Shown: positions 54,528 through 62,542 of the stretch, piece by piece
Layout of the letters: every line of letters starts with the position of its first letter
Position numbering within the stretch: position 1 is the stretch's first letter
NCBI RefSeq assembly: GCF_038443385.1
Contig: NZ_CP151726.1
Coordinates: 620,001 to 684,000, forward strand
DNA length: 64,000 nucleotides
Direction of reading: 5' to 3'
DNA from: Stieleria varia
GTDB taxonomy: Bacteria > Planctomycetota > Planctomycetia > Pirellulales > Pirellulaceae
The notes under the pieces: generated by a model
Told to the model about the DNA's origin: nothing
The model's database searches: none
The model's input: the letters and a program-made list of their open reading frames with translations, nothing else
Translations under genes and position numbers: made by a program

Positions 54528-55469
54528 ATGGCATCTGTTGTCACGCCCGAGAACGAATCTGCGGCTCAGTCACGAGCGGAATCCATCGATGAAGCTGCGC
54601 TCAAGCGTCAGTTGGAACGAGAGCAGTTACGGATCAGCAAGTTTGACATCGTCACCTCGCTGTTTCTGTCGTTGATTCTGTTCATCGGTGCTTTCGTGCT
54701 GATGATGTTCATCATTTGGTTGCTCAGCGGAAAGCCCAAGCCCCGGCCGTTGGCGCCGCTGATCGAAAACCCCGCCGGTCGAGGAGAGAATCCCGAAGGA
54801 TTTGAGCGAGACTTTGAACCGCCAGGTGCAGAAGAAGTCGAGGAACTGACCGAGCCGACGTTGGCCGACACGATCGAAGCCGTCACCGACGCGGTCAGCT
54901 CCGTCGCGGCGTCGCTGACCACGACCGACACCAACGCCACCGCGTCGACTTCTGGAACCGGAGCCGGTGACAGTCGACCGCCTGGTCCGGAGGGCGAAGG
55001 CGACGACATCATTCCACGTTGGGAACGTTGGGAGTTGCAATTCACGGCAAAGAATCCCAACGAGTACGCCAAACAATTGGATTTCCACCGTATCGAGCTG
55101 GGCGCGTTCGGCGGCGGTCAAAACACGATCGATACGGCTTCGAATTTGTCGACCAATCCGACGAAGAAAACGAACACGAATCCTCCCAGCGAAGAACGGA
55201 TTTACTTTTCGTGGAAGACGCAGACTCCGTTGATTCAGTACGACAGGCAACTGCTGGGGCAAGCGGGCGTGCAGTTACAGGGACGCAACATCGTTCGCTT
55301 CATCGATGCCGAATTGGAAAACGTCTTGGCTCACGCGGAATTGGAATACGCCAAGAGCAAGAGCTATCAGTCGGTCACTCAAATCGCCAAGACGGTTTTT
55401 GAGTGTAAAGCAGGCGGGGACGGCTACGTGTTCGAAGTGGTCAGCCAACGTTACCGAAAGGGCAAGTGA
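54528..55469 (+). CDS. Single-span envelope protein A of the Exb cluster
   Basis: A 313-residue protein. One helix at about 45-68 (LFLSLILFIGAFVLMMFIIW) anchors it. Then come a Pro/Glu/Thr/Ser-rich linker (75-150) and a conserved C-terminal domain beginning GDDIIPRWERWELQFTAKNP, with LDFHRIELGAFGGGQNTID, ERIYFSWKTQTPLIQYD and QAGVQLQGRNIVRFIDAELE. No family name is known to me. It is paralogous to the protein encoded at 55537 and lies upstream of ExbB/ExbD genes in the same direction. I infer a periplasmic partner of the proton channel, in the manner of TonB or TolA, but this is unproven. Confidence 0.75.
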   Translation: MASVVTPENESAAQSRAESIDEAALKRQLEREQLRISKFDIVTSLFLSLILFIGAFVLMMFIIWLLSGKPKPRPLAPLIENPAGRGENPEGFERDFEPPGAEEVEELTEPTLADTIEAVTDAVSSVAASLTTTDTNATASTSGTGAGDSRPPGPEGEGDDIIPRWERWELQFTAKNPNEYAKQLDFHRIELGAFGGGQNTIDTASNLSTNPTKKTNTNPPSEERIYFSWKTQTPLIQYDRQLLGQAGVQLQGRNIVRFIDAELENVLAHAELEYAKSKSYQSVTQIAKTVFECKAGGDGYVFEVVSQRYRKGK

Positions 55470-55536
55470 TGCGACGGACGACGAAGTCGCGTTGCCACTG
55501 CCAGCCTCCTCCTTTTCTGCTCATCTGATTTCCTCC

Positions 55537-56460
55537 ATGATCGCCGCTTTACCATCCGATCACCGATCCAGCCGCCCCACCGCGGCCCATTCGGTCGCGT
55601 CCGTCACCAAGACGATGGGCGTCAGCCTCTACGATGCAGTCACGTCGTTGTTGATGGCGATCATCTGGCTGGTCGGAACCCTGGTGGCGGTCTTGCTGTT
55701 GCTGTGGTGGTTGAACACCGCGGTGCAGCCGCAGCGAAGCATCCCGCCGGCACGTGCCCAGTGGACCAGTGCGGTGGGTTCGCTCACGAGCAACGATTTT
55801 GAACAACCCAGCGAGTCCGAAGTCGCGGCTCTGCTGACACCCGATGGCACCGAACTGATGGCTCAACTGGAGCCCGCCGTTTTGCGAATTGCTGCTACAA
55901 TGGGCGAAGGTGTGGGAGAGCCGCTGGGGCAAAGAAGTGGTCATCCTGGTTCGACAACGGATGGACCACCTGGTGACGGACTGGACGGCGACGACATTGT
56001 TCCCCGTCACGAACGCTGGGTGCTGTTGTTCAACGCGAACAGTCGGGCCGATTATGCGGGCCAGCTCGATGCGCATCGGATCGAACTGGGGGTCTTCGGC
56101 GGCGGTGTCAGCGGACTCGATTATGCTGGACGGCTGGCGTCACAGCCTCAGTCGCGACACGAGAGTGATCCGACGCAGGAGCAGCGTCTGTACTTTTCCT
56201 GGACCATGCCCACCCCGCTGGCAGCATTCGAATCGGAGCTGCTCAGGCAGGCGGGGATAGAAACAGCAGGGCGCAACGTGGTGAAGTTCCTGCCAAGTGA
56301 ACTGGAAAACCAGCTCGCCATGTTGGAACTGCAACACGCACAAGAAAACGGTGTGGACTCGGTGACTGAAATCGCCAAAACCGTTTTTGAAACCCGAGGT
56401 GGTGCTCCCTTTGCCGTGGTCTCACAACGCTACCGAAAATCAAATCGAACGCACAAGTAA
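55537..56460 (+). CDS. Single-span envelope protein B, paralog of the preceding protein
   Basis: A 307-residue protein from ATG 55537. Its open frame reaches back into the previous gene, but the family match starts only here. One helix (LLMAIIWLVGTLVAVLLLLWW, about 39-59) precedes a linker and a domain with GDDIVPRHERWVLLFNANS, LDAHRIELGVFGGGV, QRLYFSWTMPTPLAAFE, LLRQAGIETAGRNVVKFL and SVTEIAKTVFE, each aligning with protein A. The duplication with divergence suggests a heterodimer. Function unknown; the immediate ExbB neighbour suggests a role in the same complex. Confidence 0.75.
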   Translation: MIAALPSDHRSSRPTAAHSVASVTKTMGVSLYDAVTSLLMAIIWLVGTLVAVLLLLWWLNTAVQPQRSIPPARAQWTSAVGSLTSNDFEQPSESEVAALLTPDGTELMAQLEPAVLRIAATMGEGVGEPLGQRSGHPGSTTDGPPGDGLDGDDIVPRHERWVLLFNANSRADYAGQLDAHRIELGVFGGGVSGLDYAGRLASQPQSRHESDPTQEQRLYFSWTMPTPLAAFESELLRQAGIETAGRNVVKFLPSELENQLAMLELQHAQENGVDSVTEIAKTVFETRGGAPFAVVSQRYRKSNRTHK

Positions 56461-56539
56461 CCTTGGTCGTACTGAAATCAACCTGACATCAACTCAACTC
56501 ACTTTACCCCCAACTGATTAGTGAAGGACTGGAACTTAG

Positions 56540-57193
56540 ATGGTATTTGCTGAACTGTCGCTCTACGACATCATTTCCAATGCGACTTATGGCGCGTTGG
56601 CTGCCGTCGCTCTCTGGGGGCTGTACTGCATCGTCGTCGTGTGGACGCGAGTGAACTCCAAGCGATTCAAGAACGAGGATCAACAGGTGGCGTTCATGGA
56701 TGACGTCGAACAGATGCTCAACGCCGGCGATTTTGAAGGCGTGACCGAGTATTGCGAAGGCGACACGCGGGCGATCCCGCAGATGATCACCCTAGCCGTC
56801 AACAACCGTGAACTGGGGTACAAGCGGGCCCGCCAATTCATGCTGGACCGATTCCAACGGGACGTCATGAGCGACTTGGAATATCGCCTCAGTTGGGTCA
56901 GCACGGTGATCAAGAGCGCTCCCATGATCGGGCTGTTCGGAACAGTGTTCGGGATGATGGGTGCGTTCCAGACGTTGGCCACCGCCGAGACCGTGGAACC
57001 CTCCGCGTTGGCCGGTGACATCAACGTGGCGTTGATCACGACAGCCAGCGGACTGGCGATCGCCATCCCGCTGATGATCATCGTGGCCAACATCAACATC
57101 AAGATCGCCAAGATGGAGGACCTCGTCGGTTCCGGTCTGGGGCGATTCTTCGAAGCCTTCAAGACGGGTCTCGCCAGAACCGGTGGAGCATAA
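56540..57193 (+). CDS. MotA/TolQ/ExbB proton channel family protein
   Basis: A 217-residue protein. Helix 1 (TYGALAAVALWGLYCIVVVW), a cytoplasmic domain, then the family signature over helices 2 and 3: KSAPMIGLFGTVFGMMGAFQ and ALITTASGLAIAIPLMIIVA. It pairs with ExbD to form an inner-membrane channel that uses the proton gradient to drive a periplasmic partner. GGACTGGAACTTAG precedes the start. Three ExbD genes follow within 2 bp to a few bp, so all are probably one transcript. It is shorter than Escherichia coli TolQ only by a few residues. Confidence 0.92.
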   Translation: MVFAELSLYDIISNATYGALAAVALWGLYCIVVVWTRVNSKRFKNEDQQVAFMDDVEQMLNAGDFEGVTEYCEGDTRAIPQMITLAVNNRELGYKRARQFMLDRFQRDVMSDLEYRLSWVSTVIKSAPMIGLFGTVFGMMGAFQTLATAETVEPSALAGDINVALITTASGLAIAIPLMIIVANINIKIAKMEDLVGSGLGRFFEAFKTGLARTGGA

Positions 57194-57196
57194 TCG

Positions 57197-57685
57197 ATGA
57201 GCCAAGATCTTGCCGACATGATCGATGATGAACAAGACGACTTCAAAATCGAAAAGAAAAATCGCGACAGCGAAGAGATGGACATCACACCGATGATCGA
57301 CATCACCTTCCTGCTGCTGATCTTCTTCGTCGTCTGTTCCAAAATGGATCCTTCGCAAACTGGAAAGATCCCGGAAGCCGACAACGGGGAGGCGATTAGC
57401 GCCAAGGACTCCGCGGTGATCTTCATCAACCCGACCGCCGGCGACAAAGTTGCATTGTCACGCTACGACGGTTCCGAATTCAGCCCCGACGAGGACACCC
57501 AAGCGGCCGAGATCATCGAGTACATCGAAAAGGAGATGGAGAAGTCCACGGGTAAGAACAAAAACCAAGTGATGATCATGGGTGATGAGAACATCAAGGT
57601 GGCAGAAGTCACCCGTGTTCAGAAAATCATTGGTGATGCCTTTCCGGATTTGAATTCGACCTACATCGCGGTGAAGGAGCAATGA
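57197..57685 (+). CDS. ExbD/TolR family protein 1
   Basis: A 162-residue protein. A short acidic cytoplasmic head (about 1-29), then MDITPMIDITFLLLIFFVVC with the conserved membrane aspartate in PMID, and a periplasmic domain (ITKN-like, ending STYIAVKEQ). The aspartate is the proton-binding residue in ExbD and TolR. The head is longer than usual and begins SQDLADMIDDEQDDFKIEKK. The last 4 bp overlap the next gene (ATGA). Probably a stator partner of the ExbB protein encoded just before it. Confidence 0.9.
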   Translation: MSQDLADMIDDEQDDFKIEKKNRDSEEMDITPMIDITFLLLIFFVVCSKMDPSQTGKIPEADNGEAISAKDSAVIFINPTAGDKVALSRYDGSEFSPDEDTQAAEIIEYIEKEMEKSTGKNKNQVMIMGDENIKVAEVTRVQKIIGDAFPDLNSTYIAVKEQ

Positions 57686-58230
57686 CGATGCAGGTACCTC
57701 GATTCGGCAGTCGCGTTGCGACAACCAAGGGACGCCCAGCCAAAAGAAACTCAGCCAAAGGAAATTCAGCCCGGGAGAAGTCAACTCAGTGTGACATGAC
57801 ACCGATGGTGGACGTCACCTTTCTGCTGCTGATTTTCTTTATGGTCACCGCTGCCTTTTCGCTGCAGCGGGCGATCGCGATCGAGAACCCTGAAACAAAT
57901 CTGCCAAGTCCTAACGTGGTGCTAACCCCACCCGAGCCTCCGCAATCGATGCTGTTGACCGTCGACGAGTTTGGCGGTTTTCATTTGCAGTCGTCCGACG
58001 GCGAACGTGACATCGTTGGCAAACAAAACCTGATCTCCGAACTGCGCGGGGCAACCGCAGCGATCCCCGCCGTGTCGCAATTGGATGTCGCCGTGGATCC
58101 GGCGGCCAAATTACGGTGGTTAGTCGATGCCGTGGATGCCGGCACGATCGCGGGGTTCGAACGAGTCCGGATGGTCAACGCAGCAAGCGATTCCAACTTC
58201 AATAACCCTTCAACCTCGGCTGATTTTTAA
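57682..58230 (+). CDS. ExbD/TolR family protein 2
   Basis: A 182-residue protein. A basic head rich in Lys, Arg and Ser (GRPAKRNSAKGNSAREKS) is followed by CDMTPMVDVTFLLLIFFMVT with the conserved Asp, then a periplasmic part with LLTVDEFGGFHLQSSDGERD and VDAVDAGTIAGFERVRMV. It shares the VDEFGGF and VDAxDAGTIAG features with ExbD 3, so these two are closer to each other than to ExbD 1. A second ATG at 57688 is possible. Confidence 0.9.
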   Translation: MTMQVPRFGSRVATTKGRPAKRNSAKGNSAREKSTQCDMTPMVDVTFLLLIFFMVTAAFSLQRAIAIENPETNLPSPNVVLTPPEPPQSMLLTVDEFGGFHLQSSDGERDIVGKQNLISELRGATAAIPAVSQLDVAVDPAAKLRWLVDAVDAGTIAGFERVRMVNAASDSNFNNPSTSADF

Positions 58231-58233
58231 CGC

Positions 58234-59109
58234 ATGTCTGTTTCGGTCACTTGCCCGCAGTGTGGTTCCACCCACAGCGTCAACGACGCTTTGGCGGGCC
58301 GACGTGTGCGCTGTCCCCAATGCGATACCGCAGTCCACGTCCCGGAACTCGATGTCATCACCCCGATGGCCGTTGAGCCGATCGAGGTGGTCGGCGATGC
58401 GGATGACGCAGAGGTGATCGAGATCCAGCCTTGGGATGACGACTCGGCGCAGCCAGTCGTTGCGACGCCCGTTGCGATGACCCCACCAGCCTTGCCCACC
58501 GGACCGAGCAGCTCCAGAGCCAACACTGCGTCTCCTCCGGCGCTCCCGACCGCTGCTGCGGCGACCGCGGTTGCCGCTACGGCAGCTCCCGCCGGATCTC
58601 ATGCACACGCAGAACACCACCTTGGTGATGACCCGATCCCACCCAGCCTATTGGACGAGGAAGATGACTCGTTGCCACCTCGCAAGCAGCGGGACGATGG
58701 CGAACTTGACATGACGCCGATGGTCGACGTGACTTTCCTGCTCTTGATTTTCTTCATGGTGACCGCCTCGTTCAGCTTGCAAAAATCAATCGAGATGCCC
58801 CGTCAGCAGACCGACGCCCCCAGTACCACGGTGGTCGAGGAAGAAGAGGAGAAGCTCGATTCGGTCGAAGTTCAGGTGGATGAGTTCGGAGCCTTTCTCG
58901 TGATCGGTCCTGATTGGGAACGAGAGGCCGCCGGCAAGCAAAACCTGTTGACGTTGCTAAGAGAAGCGTTGACCGGGGCCGACGCCATGCGACTGGTTAT
59001 CAAAATCCAGGAAGACTGCAAACTACGCTTCCTTGTCGACGCGATGGATGCGGGCACGATCGCCGGTTACACCGAGACTCAAGTCACGCAAGTCGAGGAA
59101 CTGGATTGA
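58234..59109 (+). CDS. ExbD/TolR family protein 3 with N-terminal MJ0042-type zinc finger
   Basis: A 291-residue protein. Residues 7-30 carry CPQC..CPQC with ALAGRRVRCP between, the MJ0042 finger. About 35-155 is an Ala/Pro/Thr/His-rich disordered stretch, and the ExbD core starts with ELDMTPMVDVTFLLLIFFMV (Asp165) and continues with VQVDEFGAFLVIG and FLVDAMDAGTIAGYTE. In ordinary ExbD the cytoplasmic head is about 20 residues; here it is about 160 and ends the transcript of the three ExbD genes. The finger would be in the cytoplasm and could bind protein or nucleic acid. A zinc-ribbon/ExbD fusion appears characteristic of planctomycetes. Confidence 0.9.
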   Translation: MSVSVTCPQCGSTHSVNDALAGRRVRCPQCDTAVHVPELDVITPMAVEPIEVVGDADDAEVIEIQPWDDDSAQPVVATPVAMTPPALPTGPSSSRANTASPPALPTAAAATAVAATAAPAGSHAHAEHHLGDDPIPPSLLDEEDDSLPPRKQRDDGELDMTPMVDVTFLLLIFFMVTASFSLQKSIEMPRQQTDAPSTTVVEEEEEKLDSVEVQVDEFGAFLVIGPDWEREAAGKQNLLTLLREALTGADAMRLVIKIQEDCKLRFLVDAMDAGTIAGYTETQVTQVEELD

Positions 59110-59182
59110 GCCGGCCGTCTCTGTGCTGCTCAATTCTGCCTCTGTTTTTTCACTTTCAATTTAACGACAACTCAATTTTCAT

Positions 59183-62100
59183 ATGCTTGCCAACGAACTG
59201 ATTGATCAACTCGAACGCCGGGGTCTGCTTGATCAGGAAATCATCGAGGCACTTCGCGAACAACTCGATCAAGGAGGCGCGAGGGTCACACCCGAAGCGG
59301 TTGCGAAGCTGTTGGTCGACAACGGCCAACTGACTCGATTCCAGGCCACCAAGCTGATCGGTGAACTGCGCAGTGGCGAATACGCCGGTGACGCGGAAGT
59401 CGTCGAAGTCACTGCGGTGGATGATTTAGGTATCGCCGACGATTCGCTCGATGGAGAAGTCGTCGAGGTGATGGTGGACGACGACGCCATGGATGCCGTC
59501 CCCGTGGAAGCGTTCGCAGTGGATGCGATGCCCGTGGAAGCCGTCGCGGTGGAAGCGATGCCTGTGGAAGCCGTACCGGTCAATGGGGGCGGTGGAGACC
59601 GACCCGAGCGGCCACGAAGCCGAGTCAAGAAAGCCGACGACGAAAAGTCCCAGTGGGACTCGTTCAAAATTTACGGCTATGTGTTCATCATTGGATTCCT
59701 CGTGCTCGTCGGCGGCGGTCTCTGGTTCTTGCTCAGTCGGGGCAGTGCGGATGATCACATCGCACTGGGCGACAAACTCTACACGCAACAGAACTACACG
59801 GCGGCTCAAGAACGCTACGAAGAATTCTTGGATCGTTTCGGCCAGAGCAACCAGTACTCCAGTCGTGCCCGCACCAACATCGCCATGTCGGAGCTCTTTC
59901 GCGCCAAAGGCATGAGCGACCCGACTCGTGGGCTGGAACTCGCCAAAGAAATCCTGCCAAAAATCGAGAGCGAAGAGGGACTCAATGATCAACGCAATAA
60001 TCTCGCCGGATTGTTGGTCGACATTGCTGAGAACATTGCCAACGCGGCCGATGAAGCGACCATCACCAGCGAGAAGGAAACGTTGCTTGGCAAACTTGAT
60101 GAGCAGATGGAACTCACTCAAAACGGCGCTTACGTCACCTCGACCATGCGTACCGCTTTGGCAGGACGTTTGGCTGCGATCGAGGAATCTCAAAAACGAG
60201 TGGAACGGGACATTAATCGGAACATCCGATTGGACTCCGCCGTGGACCAAATGACGACGTTGTTGGATGAAAAGAAAACCAAGGACGCCTACGACATCCG
60301 ATTTGAACTCCTGCGTGACTTCCCCGAACTGGCCGACAATGAACGATTGGTCAAGTTGATCGGGACAGCTAGCGATATTCAAAAAACATTGGTGGAGCCC
60401 GCTGGCAGTGTTCCCAAGTCAGAAACCGCCGAGGAAGTCGAACAACCACGCACGATGGTGCTGACCGCTCGCAGTGGTGGACGCGCCTCAGACTTGAGAG
60501 ACGAAGTCCTGTTCCTGCGCAGCAAGGGATCGGTGCTCGGTTTCAAAGGTGAGGACGGCACGCTGCTGTGGCGTCGCTATGTCGGCAGCGGACGCAACCA
60601 TTCGCCGGTCCGTCTCGAAGGCGGCGTCGGGGTACTGCTGAGCGAATCGACTCACTACCAAATCGAACGTTGCGACGGATTCGACGGCAAGTTGCAGTGG
60701 CGGTCGGTGATCGGAGAACCCTTCAATCAACCCGAGGTCGAACGCGACGACATTTATGTCACGACGCAAAAGGGTCGATTGATTGCGATCGATGCCATCA
60801 CCGGCGATGCCAAGTGGGCTCAGCAGATTCCTCAGAACACTGACGTGGCGCCCGGCGTCGACGGCAAACTCGGTCGCTGCTATCTGCCCGGCGATCACAG
60901 CAACGTGTACGTGCTCAACAGCAAGAACGGTCAGTGTACCGACAGCTATTACTTGGGACACGCTGCGGGAACGATTGCCGTTCCACCGGTGCCGCTGCTG
61001 GGACACGTTTTTGTCGTCGAGAACCGGGGAGCTGATTTTTGCCTCGTGCACATCCTGGGCGTGAACGAACAGGGCGACGAGATCCGCAAGGCCCAAGATC
61101 CGGTGCGAATGACGGGCAACGTCATTGTGCCGCCGATCATCACCCAACAACGTCGCGTCATCGTGTTGACCGATCGCGGTCAGGTCTCCGTTTTCGACGT
61201 CGAACCCACCGCGACCTCGGAGCAAGTCTCTGTCGTCGCCAAGCAAGTGGCCTCCTACGACACCCCCACGCTGACCCAGATGGCGGTCGGACGGAGCCAA
61301 ATGTGGATCACCGGTACTCGAATCGGTCGCTACGAGTTGCAGATCAATAAAGAACGCGTCGTCGCCGACTGGCTCAAACACGAGGGGGACACGTTCATCG
61401 GGCAACCCTTTGCCAGTGACGAAACGCTCGTCCACGCACGCGTCCAACGGGGCACGTCCGGTCTACGAGTGACGGCCGTTGACCCCGTCACCGGCAAAGA
61501 AATCTGGCGGAATGACGTGGGAGCATCGATCGTGATGCTCCGCCGTGCACCGGCCGGTGTTCACGCACTGACCAGCCAAGCCGCCTTGTTCGAATTAGAT
61601 GCCGAAGCATTGAAAACAGGGGCGACACGACCGCCACTGGAAAATCGAGGTGCCGAAGGGATCACGATGCGATTCGAAGATCCGCTGGACATCGACGAAA
61701 ATCGAGTCGCCCTGGTCAACCAAGAATCTGGTCAACAGGTCATCGTTTATGACCCCAGCCGCCCTCAGGAAAAACTGCGACTGGTGTCGCTGAACCTGCC
61801 AGACGGATCACCCAACGGAGGCGGAATGATCGCCGGCGGTGGCTTGTTCCTGCCTCTCGATTCGGGACGTGCCGTGGTCATGAATTTCTTGACCGGCGCG
61901 CCCCTGGGCAGTCCGTTTCAACCTGTCAGTGATCCGGTGGGCAAAGTCACTTGGACGAACCCCGTTCGCTTTCCCGAGGACCCCGATCAAGTAGTGATTG
62001 CCGATAGCCGCAAGGGAATCTATCGACTGCGAGTCGGCGATCGGATCAATGACTTGGCCAGCGGCGAGATCGAAACACCTTTACTGGGAACCGTCGCCGG

Positions 62101-62542
62101 TGTCGGTAATGTGTTCATCGGTGCGACCAGCGGACCGGCAGCCGACTTCATGGTCGGTTACGAAATGAATGGCCTGAAAGAAAAATTCCGAGTGCTGTTG
62201 GACGGTCGAGTCACCTGGGGGCCGGTCGCCGCCGGTGACATCGCAATGGTGATGACCGCCGACAACATGTTGCGTGGCATCACCGTGGATGGCAAAGTCC
62301 GATTCAGTGTCCAGATGCCAAAGGGTAAGCCGGTCGGCGAGCCTGTTGCTCACGGTTCCAATTGGGTGTTGATCGGACAGAACGGTTGGGTGAACCTGAT
62401 CGACCCGACCGACGGCAAGATCGTTCATCAACAGGACGTTGGACAACCCTTCTTTGCAACACCGCTGATGATCAAGAACAGCTTGCTGGTGCCGGGCGAA
62501 GAAGGCGTGGTGTATGTGGTCTCGTTGCCGGAGGCCAACTGA
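59183..62542 (+). CDS. Membrane-anchored PQQ-like propeller protein with kinase-type N-terminal module
   Basis: A 1119-residue protein. Residues 1-68 (LIDQLERRGLLDQEIIEALR, KLLVDNGQLTRFQATKLIGE) resemble a short module found in front of planctomycete Ser/Thr kinases. 70-135 is an acidic linker with alternating VEAMPVEAV units, and one helix (164-184, YGYVFIIGFLVLVGGGLWFLL) follows. A TPR-like part (190-400) has LGDKLYTQQNYTAAQERYEEF, and a beta-propeller fills 400-1119 (GTLLWRRYVGSGRNHSPVRL, GKLQWRSVIGEPFNQPEV, GDAKWAQQIPQNTDVAPGVD). The propeller is periplasmic. TGATG overlap with the next gene couples the two. Function unknown. Confidence 0.85.
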   Translation: MLANELIDQLERRGLLDQEIIEALREQLDQGGARVTPEAVAKLLVDNGQLTRFQATKLIGELRSGEYAGDAEVVEVTAVDDLGIADDSLDGEVVEVMVDDDAMDAVPVEAFAVDAMPVEAVAVEAMPVEAVPVNGGGGDRPERPRSRVKKADDEKSQWDSFKIYGYVFIIGFLVLVGGGLWFLLSRGSADDHIALGDKLYTQQNYTAAQERYEEFLDRFGQSNQYSSRARTNIAMSELFRAKGMSDPTRGLELAKEILPKIESEEGLNDQRNNLAGLLVDIAENIANAADEATITSEKETLLGKLDEQMELTQNGAYVTSTMRTALAGRLAAIEESQKRVERDINRNIRLDSAVDQMTTLLDEKKTKDAYDIRFELLRDFPELADNERLVKLIGTASDIQKTLVEPAGSVPKSETAEEVEQPRTMVLTARSGGRASDLRDEVLFLRSKGSVLGFKGEDGTLLWRRYVGSGRNHSPVRLEGGVGVLLSESTHYQIERCDGFDGKLQWRSVIGEPFNQPEVERDDIYVTTQKGRLIAIDAITGDAKWAQQIPQNTDVAPGVDGKLGRCYLPGDHSNVYVLNSKNGQCTDSYYLGHAAGTIAVPPVPLLGHVFVVENRGADFCLVHILGVNEQGDEIRKAQDPVRMTGNVIVPPIITQQRRVIVLTDRGQVSVFDVEPTATSEQVSVVAKQVASYDTPTLTQMAVGRSQMWITGTRIGRYELQINKERVVADWLKHEGDTFIGQPFASDETLVHARVQRGTSGLRVTAVDPVTGKEIWRNDVGASIVMLRRAPAGVHALTSQAALFELDAEALKTGATRPPLENRGAEGITMRFEDPLDIDENRVALVNQESGQQVIVYDPSRPQEKLRLVSLNLPDGSPNGGGMIAGGGLFLPLDSGRAVVMNFLTGAPLGSPFQPVSDPVGKVTWTNPVRFPEDPDQVVIADSRKGIYRLRVGDRINDLASGEIETPLLGTVAGVGNVFIGATSGPAADFMVGYEMNGLKEKFRVLLDGRVTWGPVAAGDIAMVMTADNMLRGITVDGKVRFSVQMPKGKPVGEPVAHGSNWVLIGQNGWVNLIDPTDGKIVHQQDVGQPFFATPLMIKNSLLVPGEEGVVYVVSLPEAN

